A DNA stretch of 17,499 nt, from NCBI GenBank assembly GCA_003531115.1, contig DQHT01000062.1:1-17499 (forward strand), in the 5' to 3' direction. A program made the position numbers and the translations under genes. Source of the DNA: Bacteroidota bacterium (lineage in GTDB: Bacteria; Bacteroidota; Bacteroidia; UBA8524). Positions within the stretch are counted from its first letter, which is position 1. Each line of letters starts with the position of its first letter. Shown piece by piece: positions 1 to 6,605 of the stretch. The notes below the pieces were generated by a model. It ran no database searches, was not told where the DNA came from, and was given only the letters and a program-made list of their open reading frames with translations.

Positions 1-166
1 TATGGGACACATCAAATACACCAACAGATTTACGAACCTGGAGGTGTTCCTGAATAAGATTGCTGTACTGCACCGGCATCAGATAACCGGCAAAAGGAAC
101 CATTTTGGCACCAAGAGAAATGTGTAAATCGCTGAGGGCAGTTGTTTTTAAGGCTTCGCTATTCAT
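1..166 (-). CDS. gcvT: Aminomethyltransferase, glycine cleavage system T protein (partial, N-terminal 55 residues)
   Basis: GcvT transfers the methylene carbon of the aminomethyl group on lipoylated GcvH to tetrahydrofolate and releases ammonia, in the cytoplasmic glycine cleavage complex. Reading the minus strand from an ATG at 166-164 gives a frame open to the window edge. It contains the family N-terminus: a K-T-x-L-x-D-L-H segment, then [17 protein letters not shown], a [12 protein letters not shown] stretch and the start of the folate-binding domain. Only the first 55 codons are present; the rest lies before base 1. The gene is divergent from the Lgt-like gene across a 73-base gap that holds a perfect TAnnTTTG element and a 10-base palindrome. 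glyA, in the same one-carbon pathway, lies 8 kb away and is not in the same operon. The identity rests on a short but very characteristic sequence. Confidence 0.9.
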   Translation of the reverse strand, partial: MNSEALKTTALSDLHISLGAKMVPFAGYLMPVQYSNLIQEHLQVRKSVGVFDVSH

Positions 167-178
167 GATCGGAATAAA

Positions 179-188
179 TTGACGTCAA
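179..188. promoter_or_regulatory. 10-base perfect palindrome in the gcvT/lgt divergent region
   Basis: TTGACGTCAA is its own reverse complement. It overlaps the end of the putative gcvT -7 element and the likely transcription start. The half-site ACGTC recurs on the plus strand 11 bases downstream (193-197), about one helical turn away. Position and symmetry would suit a regulator binding site, but no regulator gene is present and chance remains possible. Confidence 0.25.
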
Positions 189-193
189 AAATA
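186..193 (-). promoter_or_regulatory. Putative Bacteroidota -7 promoter element of gcvT
   Basis: On the minus strand bases 193-186 read TATTTTTG, a perfect match to the Bacteroidota -7 consensus TAnnTTTG. It lies 19 bases before the gcvT ATG, which implies a leader of only about 15 bases. No TTG was found at the expected -33 spacing, so this is a motif-based call only. Confidence 0.4.
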
Positions 194-239
194 CGTCTTC
201 GCTCTGTTTTTTAATGATTATTAGCGTGATTTGTTTCCT

Positions 240-1049
240 ATGTATCCGGTTCTCTTCCGTTTTAAAACCCCTTCGTGGTTATCCTGGATCTTCCCGGATA
301 CGGTCACACTCTACAGTTATGGCTTTTTGATCCTGCTTGGGATCGTGACGGCGTATTATTTTGTTTGGCGGCAGCGCAAGGCTTTTGCTCTCGATCATGA
401 TAAAATTTCCGACCTTTTCCTTTGGGCATTTGTGGGAATATTTGTTGGCGGAAAGGTGTTTTTCTATTTTGAGGATATCAGCCGCTATTTGGGTGACCCT
501 TCCCTGATGTTCCGAAATATCGGTTCAGGTTTCGTTTTTTATGGTTCTTTTCTGGTAGGTATTCCCGTTTTGATCTGGCGGTTTAAAAAAATGAAATTGC
601 CCGTTATGCCCATGTTAGACATCATCGCTATTGCCGGTGCTATTGTGCATGGATTCGGAAAAGTGGGTTGCCTGATGTCGGGATGCTGCCATGGAAAAGT
701 CTGCGAATCAGCCTTCAGCCTTACCTTCCATCATCCTGAATCCTCCGCAGAGCCTTTACATACGGCCCTGTACCCGACTCAAATCTACGATGCGCTCTTG
801 ATCTTTTCCATTGTTGGGTTTATGATCGGGTATGCGAACAGGAAACGTTTTCACGGACAGCTCATGTTGTTTTATGCCATTTTCTATGGGGTAGGAAGAA
901 CCCTGACCGAGATCTATCGGGGCGATGAGGAAAGAGGGTATATCATCGACGGGATAATTTCACATTCCCAATTTTTAGCCCTGCTTATTCTGATTGGCTC
1001 GGCCATTTTATGGAAGCGATGGAAGAAAAAACATCCTGTCAGGCGATAA
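240..1049 (+). CDS. Lgt-like prolipoprotein diacylglyceryl transferase family protein (cysteine-variant motif)
   Basis: A polytopic inner-membrane protein of 269 residues from the ATG at 240. An in-frame TTG at 231 would add three residues, but it sits in a TTTG that looks like promoter sequence. Lgt moves diacylglycerol from phosphatidylglycerol to the lipobox cysteine of prolipoproteins. Family landmarks include several hydrophobic segments, a GDP-S-L-x-x-R-N-I-G loop, LYPTQIYDA (177-185) and a GVGRTLTEIYRGDEERG block (217-233). The usual signature (GRIGNFINGE in E. coli) reads GKVGCLMSGCCHG (140-152), and the position I align with the catalytic His103 is Tyr101. It is therefore likely a paralogue of the cysteine-containing Lgt-like branch, and its substrate may not be prolipoprotein. 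Its 3' end overlaps the convergent lipid kinase gene by 11 bases. The family is fairly certain, the exact activity is not. Confidence 0.8.
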   Translation: MYPVLFRFKTPSWLSWIFPDTVTLYSYGFLILLGIVTAYYFVWRQRKAFALDHDKISDLFLWAFVGIFVGGKVFFYFEDISRYLGDPSLMFRNIGSGFVFYGSFLVGIPVLIWRFKKMKLPVMPMLDIIAIAGAIVHGFGKVGCLMSGCCHGKVCESAFSLTFHHPESSAEPLHTALYPTQIYDALLIFSIVGFMIGYANRKRFHGQLMLFYAIFYGVGRTLTEIYRGDEERGYIIDGIISHSQFLALLILIGSAILWKRWKKKHPVRR

Positions 1050-1893
1050 GTTCCAGGACACCTGCCTGCATGGATATGGCAAAATCCTCCCAGTGATAAA
1101 CCTCTCCATCCATATGGCAAACCAGGCGCTCATCGGCCTGCAAGTGTATCGATTTTGCATTAAAAAGCCGGACAAAGGGAAGTTGGGTATGGGTTCCTTT
1201 TTCCATTTTGCTGAGATGCAGGATGCGTTGAAGCAGCGCTACCTGCTCTATCCAACAGCATTGAAAAACACCATCCCTGAAACTTGCCTGGGGAGTGATC
1301 TTGAAGCCACCTCCGAATTCCGACCCGTTTCCTACGGTAAACAACAAACTGGGGCCTTTTGTAAGCGTTCCGTCATGCTCAACGCGAATCGGCTTTTCCC
1401 GGTATTTAAAGATCTGTATGATCACGGCGATCAAATAAGTCAGGTGACTTTTCCAGCGCGAATTATTTTTCAGAACCTCAGCAATCTTTCCATCGAAACC
1501 AATTCCAAGCCCGGTAGCAAACAGAACCCCGTTGCAAAGTCCAAGATCGCTAAAAAAGGTTTTGCCCTCGAGAAGGTGGTTTAGCTGAATCTCAATACGC
1601 GCACTTTGATGAACCAGCCGGGAAAAGTCATTGCCGCTACCCCCGCTAATCAGACAAACCGGCAGGGGAGGAATTCCCCAATAATTTAGAAGACGGTGCA
1701 GGGTGCCATCGCCTCCTATCAGTATCACCCTGGAATAGTTAAGCCAGTTGGGTGGAGCTATGTTACGCGTTTCAGGGGTTTGTAGCGTATCCCAAATAAT
1801 CGAATGGCTGCTCAAAAAACGCTCAACCTTTCTAAGCACGCGCAATGAACGGCCTCCGTTGGCGCAAGGATTCGTAATGAGCAGGGTTTTCAT
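1039..1893 (-). CDS. Diacylglycerol kinase family lipid kinase (DagK/YegS-like)
   Basis: A 284-residue cytoplasmic or membrane-associated protein of the DAGK catalytic-domain family, which uses ATP to phosphorylate diacylglycerol or related lipids (sphingoid or glycerolipids in some members). The signature GGDGT is at 60-64, followed by the second glycine-rich motif GSGNDF (85-90, usually G-T-G-N-D-F). The length is usual for the family (about 290). A C-terminal half with GNGSEFGGGF and a DGVFQ segment fits the second beta-sandwich domain. The ATG at 1893-1891 overlaps the rnhB stop by 4 bases (ATGA), so translation is probably coupled. It is last in the four-gene minus-strand run, and its end overlaps the convergent Lgt-like gene. 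The lipid substrate cannot be told from sequence. Confidence 0.88.
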   Translation of the reverse strand: MKTLLITNPCANGGRSLRVLRKVERFLSSHSIIWDTLQTPETRNIAPPNWLNYSRVILIGGDGTLHRLLNYWGIPPLPVCLISGGSGNDFSRLVHQSARIEIQLNHLLEGKTFFSDLGLCNGVLFATGLGIGFDGKIAEVLKNNSRWKSHLTYLIAVIIQIFKYREKPIRVEHDGTLTKGPSLLFTVGNGSEFGGGFKITPQASFRDGVFQCCWIEQVALLQRILHLSKMEKGTHTQLPFVRLFNAKSIHLQADERLVCHMDGEVYHWEDFAISMQAGVLELIA

Positions 1894-2492
1894 TTCAGCG
1901 CAAGCCTGATTTGTTGTTCTTTTAGTTTAAAGCTGCGGCGGTGCAAGGGACTGGGTCCGTTTTTAATTAGGTACTCCCTGTGATGGGCAGTGGGGTATCC
2001 TTTGTTTACCTTCCAATTATAACCCGGAAATTGCTCGTGCGCTTTTTCCATAAAATCATCGCGGTACGTTTTGGCGAGGATGGATGCTGCGGCTATACTC
2101 ATAAAACGGCCATCTCCTTTTATATAGGTCTCGAAGGGAATTGTTCCGTAAGGTTTAAAGCGGTTTCCATCAACAAGAATAAAGTCCGGCTGCTGCTTTA
2201 AGAGTGCCAGAGCTTTATGCATGGAATGGATGGAAGCATTCAGGATATTCATTTCATCAATTTCACCGGCTGTGCAGGAAGCCACGGCAAAACAAACGGC
2301 TTTTTCTTCAATTTCAAGCCGGAGCTCTTTTCGTACTGACTCTTTCAGCTGTTTGCTGTCGTTCAGCCATTTGTTTTTGTAGGAAGGCGGGAGTATGACC
2401 GCAGCGGCATAAACGGGTCCGGCAAGGCAACCTCTTCCGGCTTCGTCGCATCCGGCTTCTGATCTACCTGCTTTTACAAAGGACTTAAGCAC
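1890..2492 (-). CDS. rnhB: Ribonuclease HII
   Basis: RNase HII cuts RNA in RNA-DNA hybrids and starts removal of single ribonucleotides from DNA. All family motifs are present. From the chosen start, GCDEAGRG gives the catalytic Asp-Glu near residues 16-17; LNDSKQL follows; the third acid is in ILVDGN (near 108); the fourth is in the SIAAASILAKTYRD block (near 145); the C-terminal NKGYPTAHH segment is also present. Start choice: a longer frame begins with TTG at 2498, but that TTG is the last three bases of a perfect TAnnTTTG element. GTG at 2492 gives an N-terminus (MLKSFVKAGRSEAGCDEAGRG minus the last residue is the visible part) like those I recall from Bacteroidota RnhB. It overlaps the upstream glycosyltransferase by 8 bases and the lipid kinase by 4. 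Confidence 0.95.
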   Translation of the reverse strand: MLKSFVKAGRSEAGCDEAGRGCLAGPVYAAAVILPPSYKNKWLNDSKQLKESVRKELRLEIEEKAVCFAVASCTAGEIDEMNILNASIHSMHKALALLKQQPDFILVDGNRFKPYGTIPFETYIKGDGRFMSIAAASILAKTYRDDFMEKAHEQFPGYNWKVNKGYPTAHHREYLIKNGPSPLHRRSFKLKEQQIRLALK

Positions 2493-3618
2493 GATCAAAA
2501 ATACTTTTTTCCAGACATTGCCACAGTTTATTTGCGCTTAGTTCCCAGCTAAAAGCAGTCGCCCTTTGGCGGGCCTTATCCTGAAGCTTCAGGTAAAGCG
2601 ATTCCTCTGTGCTCAGGCGAAACATGGCGTCGGCTATGGCAGCTATGGAAAGCGGATCAACGCAGAGTGCCGCATCACCGGCAATTTCGGGCAAGGAGCT
2701 GACATTGGATGTGATGGCAGGCAGGGCACAACAAAATCCTTCGAGCAGGGGTAGTCCGAAACCCTCAAAAACAGGTACATAGGTAAGGGCCCTGGCTGCA
2801 CAGAGATAAGGAAGCAGTTCTTCATCACTGATCCTGCCTGTAAAATGCACCTCGTTTTTATGGGTCATGGACGCAAAAACATCTTCCATTTCCCGGGTTT
2901 GCCAGGCCTTACGTCCAATGATCACCAACTGATACTGCAAATTATCCTGCTTTTTAAAGGCATCAAAGGCCTGAAGCAAGCGGCCGATATTTTTTCGGGG
3001 ATGCAGGGAGCCTACATAAACAAACCAGGGTTTACCACCGAAATGCGATTCCCGGAATGCCTGTATTTTTTCCGGGGCCATTTCTTTAAATACCGGAGAA
3101 GCACCATTGTACACCACATCGATCTTATCCATAGCAATGCCATAACAAGCGTGGATATCCTTTTTACTGAATTCCGAAACAGTGGCAATACGCGCCGCCT
3201 TTTTTGCAAAACGAGGAAAATACTTTTTATAATAGGCTGCACCGGTTTTTGAGACATATTCCGGGTAATGTTCAAAAGCCAGGTCATGCATTACCGGCAC
3301 CTGGGTTATCGATGTAGAAAGGGATAAAAAGCCATCAGGCGACAGAAAAGCATCCACCTTCCATTTCCTGAAAAGTGCCGGCAGGCGCCATTCGAACCAG
3401 ATATAATACAGAAAGGGATGCCGTGCCGGAGGAAATACCTTTACCGGAATAATATTCGGTGCATAGATAAAGGAGGCATCGTAATCCCGGTCGAAAAAGA
3501 AAACAAACTCATGTTCCGGGTGCGAACGGGTGATACGTTTGAGCACCTCATCGCTAAACCGACCCAGTCCTTCGAGGCGGTCTTTTAGCAAAAACCGGGC
3601 ATTAACGGCAATGCGCAT
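2485..3618 (-). CDS. Glycosyltransferase family 4-type glycosyltransferase (GT-B fold)
   Basis: A 377-residue cytoplasmic retaining glycosyltransferase of the GT1/GT4 (GT-B) type, expected to move a sugar from a nucleotide-sugar donor onto a lipid-linked or glycan acceptor. The N-terminal Rossmann half begins MRIAVNARFL and carries the GLGRFSDEVL loop. The C-terminal donor domain starts near FVYVGSLHPRKNIGRLLQAF (199-218) and includes LVIIGRKAW and the E-x7-E motif in FEGFGLPLLEGF (Glu285 and Glu293). The length is typical. Its ATG shares one base with the stop of the upstream secreted protein (TAATG), and its 3' end overlaps rnhB. It is the only glycosyltransferase in the window and lies next to, but divergent from, the polysaccharide cassette at 4097-8054, so a role in that polymer is plausible but unproven. 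Confidence 0.9.
   Translation of the reverse strand: MRIAVNARFLLKDRLEGLGRFSDEVLKRITRSHPEHEFVFFFDRDYDASFIYAPNIIPVKVFPPARHPFLYYIWFEWRLPALFRKWKVDAFLSPDGFLSLSTSITQVPVMHDLAFEHYPEYVSKTGAAYYKKYFPRFAKKAARIATVSEFSKKDIHACYGIAMDKIDVVYNGASPVFKEMAPEKIQAFRESHFGGKPWFVYVGSLHPRKNIGRLLQAFDAFKKQDNLQYQLVIIGRKAWQTREMEDVFASMTHKNEVHFTGRISDEELLPYLCAARALTYVPVFEGFGLPLLEGFCCALPAITSNVSSLPEIAGDAALCVDPLSIAAIADAMFRLSTEESLYLKLQDKARQRATAFSWELSANKLWQCLEKSIFDRA
2496..2503 (-). promoter_or_regulatory. Putative internal -7 promoter element before rnhB
   Basis: Minus-strand bases 2503-2496 read TATTTTTG, a perfect TAnnTTTG match lying inside the non-overlapping tail of the glycosyltransferase gene. Only three bases separate it from the GTG start at 2492, so a transcript from here would be leaderless or nearly so. 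No -33 TTG was seen at good spacing. Confidence 0.3.
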
Positions 3619-4049
3619 TATTGATAAAGTTCTCCATCAGCAATACACCAACGGTTAATGTATTCCCAGATATACAGTTCCTTCCCGTTTTCAAGCTTGA
3701 TCAGCCATTCCTTATTATTAATATTCGGGGGACCGTAAAAGTCCTTCATATAGGCATAGAGTTCGAAATGATCTTTGTAGTCGATGATCACTTCATACAA
3801 AATGCTGTCTTTGGTGAACAAGTACAGGGTATGGGTAAACAGCGAATCATTTTTATGGTATTCCTTAAGTTGAGGCGTCCCCTTAAAGGAATTACTGGCT
3901 TCGAGGTAGGGACCCTTAATTTTCAAAAGCGAGTCCATATGCATGCCGATAAAAATGTTTTGATGGGATTTCGGAAAGTATTTCTCCTGTCCGTGCCCAA
4001 AACCGAAACCTATGCTGCCCAGGATCAGTATCCAGAATAATTTATTCAT
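3618..4049 (-). CDS. Small secreted/periplasmic protein of unknown function
   Basis: I do not recognise this 143-residue protein. From the ATG at 4049-4047 it begins with a good Sec signal peptide (MNKLFWILILGSIGFGFG, likely cleaved after the following HG-Q region) and has no lipobox cysteine. A GTG at 4082 would extend it by 11 residues but would bury the signal peptide. The mature part has a G-M-H-M-D-S-L-L-K-I-K-G-P segment followed by alternating Y/L/F-rich strands and a YIWEYINRWCI tail. The G-M...L...K-G-P plus hydrophobic-strand pattern is reminiscent of the small BamE/SmpA-like fold, which is an inference only. It heads the minus-strand run and its stop shares a base with the glycosyltransferase start, so the two are probably co-translated. 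It is divergent from the flippase across 47 bases. Confidence 0.7.
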   Translation of the reverse strand: MNKLFWILILGSIGFGFGHGQEKYFPKSHQNIFIGMHMDSLLKIKGPYLEASNSFKGTPQLKEYHKNDSLFTHTLYLFTKDSILYEVIIDYKDHFELYAYMKDFYGPPNINNKEWLIKLENGKELYIWEYINRWCIADGELYQ

Positions 4050-4096
4050 TATACAAATGTGCAGATTTTTGCGCTGACTCACCTATTTTCGAAGCC

Positions 4097-5557
4097 ATGG
4101 CCGGATCTTTTTTGTCCAATTTTTCATTTACACTTATCCTAAATCTGCTTATCAAGCTGTTTTGGGTTTTTGTGATCGAGATCTCTGTACAAAACAGCCT
4201 GGGTGCTGAAGTTTATGGCGTCTATTTCGAATCATTCAATTTTGGCTACCTCTTTTTTATTCTCCTCGATTTTGGCCTGAGCAATTACACCAACCGCACT
4301 GTAGCTGGCGACCCCGATGCCCTTCGTCAGTTGTTCCCTTCCATCTTCAATATCAAGATCGTTCTTACACTGGTGTATCTGCTGGTGCTTGTTCTTGCAG
4401 CCCTGCTTATGGGATACGAAGCCCTCCATATGAAGGTTATTTTGTTCATCGGATTGAACCACGTTCTGATGTCGATGATGCTGTTTTTCAGGAGCAATAT
4501 CGGTGGCTTGCATCTGTTTAAAACCGATGCGGTTATATCGGTTATGGATCGTTTGCTCATGGGAATACTCTGTGCGGCTTTTTTGTGGTTGCCAAATATG
4601 AAAGACAGCTTTAATCTGGATTATTTCCTTTTTGCCCAATTTGTCGGCTATTTCGGGAGCATGTTGCTTGCCTGGCTGGTAGTTGCCAGGCATGGAGGAA
4701 AAATCCATCCGGCATTCGACTTGAAACTTTTTCTGGAGATGCTCAAAAAATCTTACCCATTTGCGCTGCTCTTCTTTTTAATGGGACTATATACCCGAAT
4801 CGATTCGGTGATGCTGGGCAGGCTGTTGCCCAATGGGGAGTTTGAAGTGGGCATTTATGCTTCTGCATTCCGTATTCTCGATGCGGCAATCATTTTTGCC
4901 GTTCTTTTATCCGGACTACTTTTACCGCTTTTTTCACGAATGATCGCACAAAAAGAATCTGTCAGGGAGTTGGTAGTAGAAAGTTTCAATGTGGTATTGA
5001 TCGCGGCCATGGTGCTCCCTTTAAGTTGTTATTTTTACGCCGATCTGATCTATCCTTTTTTGTATGATGCGCATCAGATCTATGGATCCAAGGTTTTTTC
5101 CATTCTGCTGATTAATTTTATCCCCATGGCCATGGGCTATATTTTTGGCACCCTGCTCACGGCCAAGTCTGAACTCCGCCTTTTAAATTATATCAGTGTT
5201 GCCGGATTGATCGTCAACGTGGGGCTAAATCTCCTGTTTATTCCCCGATGGCAGGCTTTAGGAGCAGTTTATGCCACGCTTATCACCCAAAGTCTGGTTA
5301 CCTGCTGTACTTTTTATTTTTCCCTTCGCTATTTCAAGTTACGCGTATACGATTTAGTGAATATTCGGGTTATACTGTATGTCATGATGAACATAGCCGG
5401 CTTTTTTCTGATCCATACTTACTTATGGAAGGATGGAAAAGGCTTGTTGATCAGTCTGGTTTTGGGTATGCTCTGGGTCTTTCTGTTTAAGATCATCCGT
5501 ATAGATGATTTAAAAAAGCTGATAAGCTCCAAATCGACATCTTCCCTAAGCCATTGA
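4097..5557 (+). CDS. Polysaccharide flippase (Wzx-like, MOP superfamily)
   Basis: A 486-residue, very hydrophobic protein with about 12-14 predicted membrane segments, the size and layout of polysaccharide flippases. These move undecaprenyl-linked sugar repeat units across the inner membrane. The N-terminal block F-x-x-x-L-x-x-x-L-I-K-L-F-W-V-F-V-I-E-I, then L-G-A-E-V-Y-G-V-Y-F and D-F-G-L-S-N-Y-T-N-R, is typical of the polysaccharide-biosynthesis-protein family. The mid-region R-I-D-S-V-M-L-G-R-L, the Y-A-S-A-F-R-I-L-D-A block and the G-A-V-Y-A-T-L-I-T-Q segment near the C-terminus are also family-like. It is followed 31 bases later by the Wzz-like gene and then the Wzy-like gene, which supports a Wzx/Wzy pathway role. 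The sugar specificity cannot be read. An upstream TATTTTCG at 4084-4091 is a one-mismatch -7 element. Confidence 0.88.
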   Translation: MAGSFLSNFSFTLILNLLIKLFWVFVIEISVQNSLGAEVYGVYFESFNFGYLFFILLDFGLSNYTNRTVAGDPDALRQLFPSIFNIKIVLTLVYLLVLVLAALLMGYEALHMKVILFIGLNHVLMSMMLFFRSNIGGLHLFKTDAVISVMDRLLMGILCAAFLWLPNMKDSFNLDYFLFAQFVGYFGSMLLAWLVVARHGGKIHPAFDLKLFLEMLKKSYPFALLFFLMGLYTRIDSVMLGRLLPNGEFEVGIYASAFRILDAAIIFAVLLSGLLLPLFSRMIAQKESVRELVVESFNVVLIAAMVLPLSCYFYADLIYPFLYDAHQIYGSKVFSILLINFIPMAMGYIFGTLLTAKSELRLLNYISVAGLIVNVGLNLLFIPRWQALGAVYATLITQSLVTCCTFYFSLRYFKLRVYDLVNIRVILYVMMNIAGFFLIHTYLWKDGKGLLISLVLGMLWVFLFKIIRIDDLKKLISSKSTSSLSH

Positions 5558-5563
5558 AAAGCT

Positions 5564-5571
5564 TAAATTTG
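5564..5571 (+). promoter_or_regulatory. Putative -7 promoter element before the Wzz-like gene
   Basis: TAAATTTG is a perfect TAnnTTTG match, 17 bases before the ATG at 5589 and 6 bases after the flippase stop. It suggests the Wzz/Wzy pair can be transcribed separately from the flippase. No TTG lies at the expected -33 position. Confidence 0.4.
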
Positions 5572-5588
5572 CCGCAATTATCAAACGA

Positions 5589-6605
5589 ATGAAGGAATCC
5601 AAAAACGCATATGATTTCAGTCTGGTGGAGGTGATACGCTTTGCCCTGCGCTGGAAATGGCATGTACTTGCGCTTACCACCCTTGCAGGAGTGGCGGCGG
5701 CTGTTTTTAGCGGACCGCGCTTTATCACCCCGAAATTCTCTTCCACGGTAGTGTTTTATCCATCAACGATCAACTCCATCTCCGGGGTTGTGCTTTCCAA
5801 TAATCAGTTTAAGGATAAGGATGCCCTTGAATTTGGCGAAGAGGAAGAGGCGGAATACGCTTTGCAAATTTTAAACTCATCTCCTTTAATGACAAGGGTT
5901 GTGGAGCATTTCGACCTGATGGCGCATTATGATATCGATCCTGAGGGATCTTATCCCTACACGAAACTGGCTCAGGAGATCAAGTCGAACATTTCTTTTA
6001 AACGTACCGAGTTACTGTCTATAGAAATTCAGGTATTGGACAAAGACCCTGAAATGGCCGCGAAGATTGCCAATTATATTTCTGCGACCCTCGACACGGC
6101 AAAAACAGAAATACAAAGGCAGGTGGCTGCAAAAGCTTTTCAGATCATCGAAAAAGAATACCAGGCGAAACTGGCTCTGGTGGAGGAGTTAAAAGACGGG
6201 ATCAACGCCTTGAACAGTGGCGAAGAAATGGTGAATAATCCCTTTGCCCGAAAAAACAAAAAAGCGGCACGGCAAGATGCCCTGCTCAATGCCGATAAGA
6301 TGCAGGGTGCCGGTAATAATTTGGGAACTTTATTGTCGTTGACAGAATCGCTCAGTCTCCAGGTAGAACAGCTAAACGAGCTCCAGCGTAAGTATGAGCT
6401 TGCCAAGGTAGACCTTGAAGAATATATCCCCCACCATTTTGTGGTTACCCCGGCAGCAGTAGCGGAGAAAAAAGCAACGCCGGTGCGGTGGATGATCGTG
6501 GCTATTGCTGTTTTCAGCACCTTCTTCCTGTCGATGATCATGATCATTCTTTTCGAACGCGTGCGAGAATCTTACCGGATGCTGAAAAGCGAAAATCAAA
6601 ACTAA
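5589..6605 (+). CDS. Wzz-like polysaccharide chain-length determinant (PCP family)
   Basis: A 338-residue inner-membrane polysaccharide co-polymerase. It has the classic two-helix hairpin layout: an N-terminal membrane segment (about 24-43), a long periplasmic domain rich in helix and coiled coil (about 165-290, with many E/K/A/L heptads), and a C-terminal membrane segment (about 301-321) followed by a short basic tail. The first periplasmic part (K-F-S-S-T-V-V-F-Y-P) and the A-A-K-I-A-N-Y-I segment after L-D-K-D-P-E-M are hallmarks of the Wzz domain. There is no C-terminal tyrosine autokinase, so it resembles O-antigen-type PCP1 or kinase-less capsule/EPS regulators. It probably sets polymer length with the neighbouring Wzy-like protein, whose frame begins at the very next codon after this TAA. 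Confidence 0.88.
   Translation: MKESKNAYDFSLVEVIRFALRWKWHVLALTTLAGVAAAVFSGPRFITPKFSSTVVFYPSTINSISGVVLSNNQFKDKDALEFGEEEEAEYALQILNSSPLMTRVVEHFDLMAHYDIDPEGSYPYTKLAQEIKSNISFKRTELLSIEIQVLDKDPEMAAKIANYISATLDTAKTEIQRQVAAKAFQIIEKEYQAKLALVEELKDGINALNSGEEMVNNPFARKNKKAARQDALLNADKMQGAGNNLGTLLSLTESLSLQVEQLNELQRKYELAKVDLEEYIPHHFVVTPAAVAEKKATPVRWMIVAIAVFSTFFLSMIMIILFERVRESYRMLKSENQN

Noticed and set aside
994..1584. A 196-codon plus-strand frame opposite the lipid kinase gene
   Set aside because: It lies antisense to a gene with clear DAGK motifs, its translation has no recognisable domain, and it overlaps the Lgt-like gene in another frame.
240..1893. Functional pairing of the Lgt-like enzyme with the lipid kinase because both touch diacylglycerol lipids
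   Set aside because: They are convergent, not co-transcribed. Lgt releases glycerol phosphate rather than diacylglycerol, so the kinase is not an obvious recycling partner.
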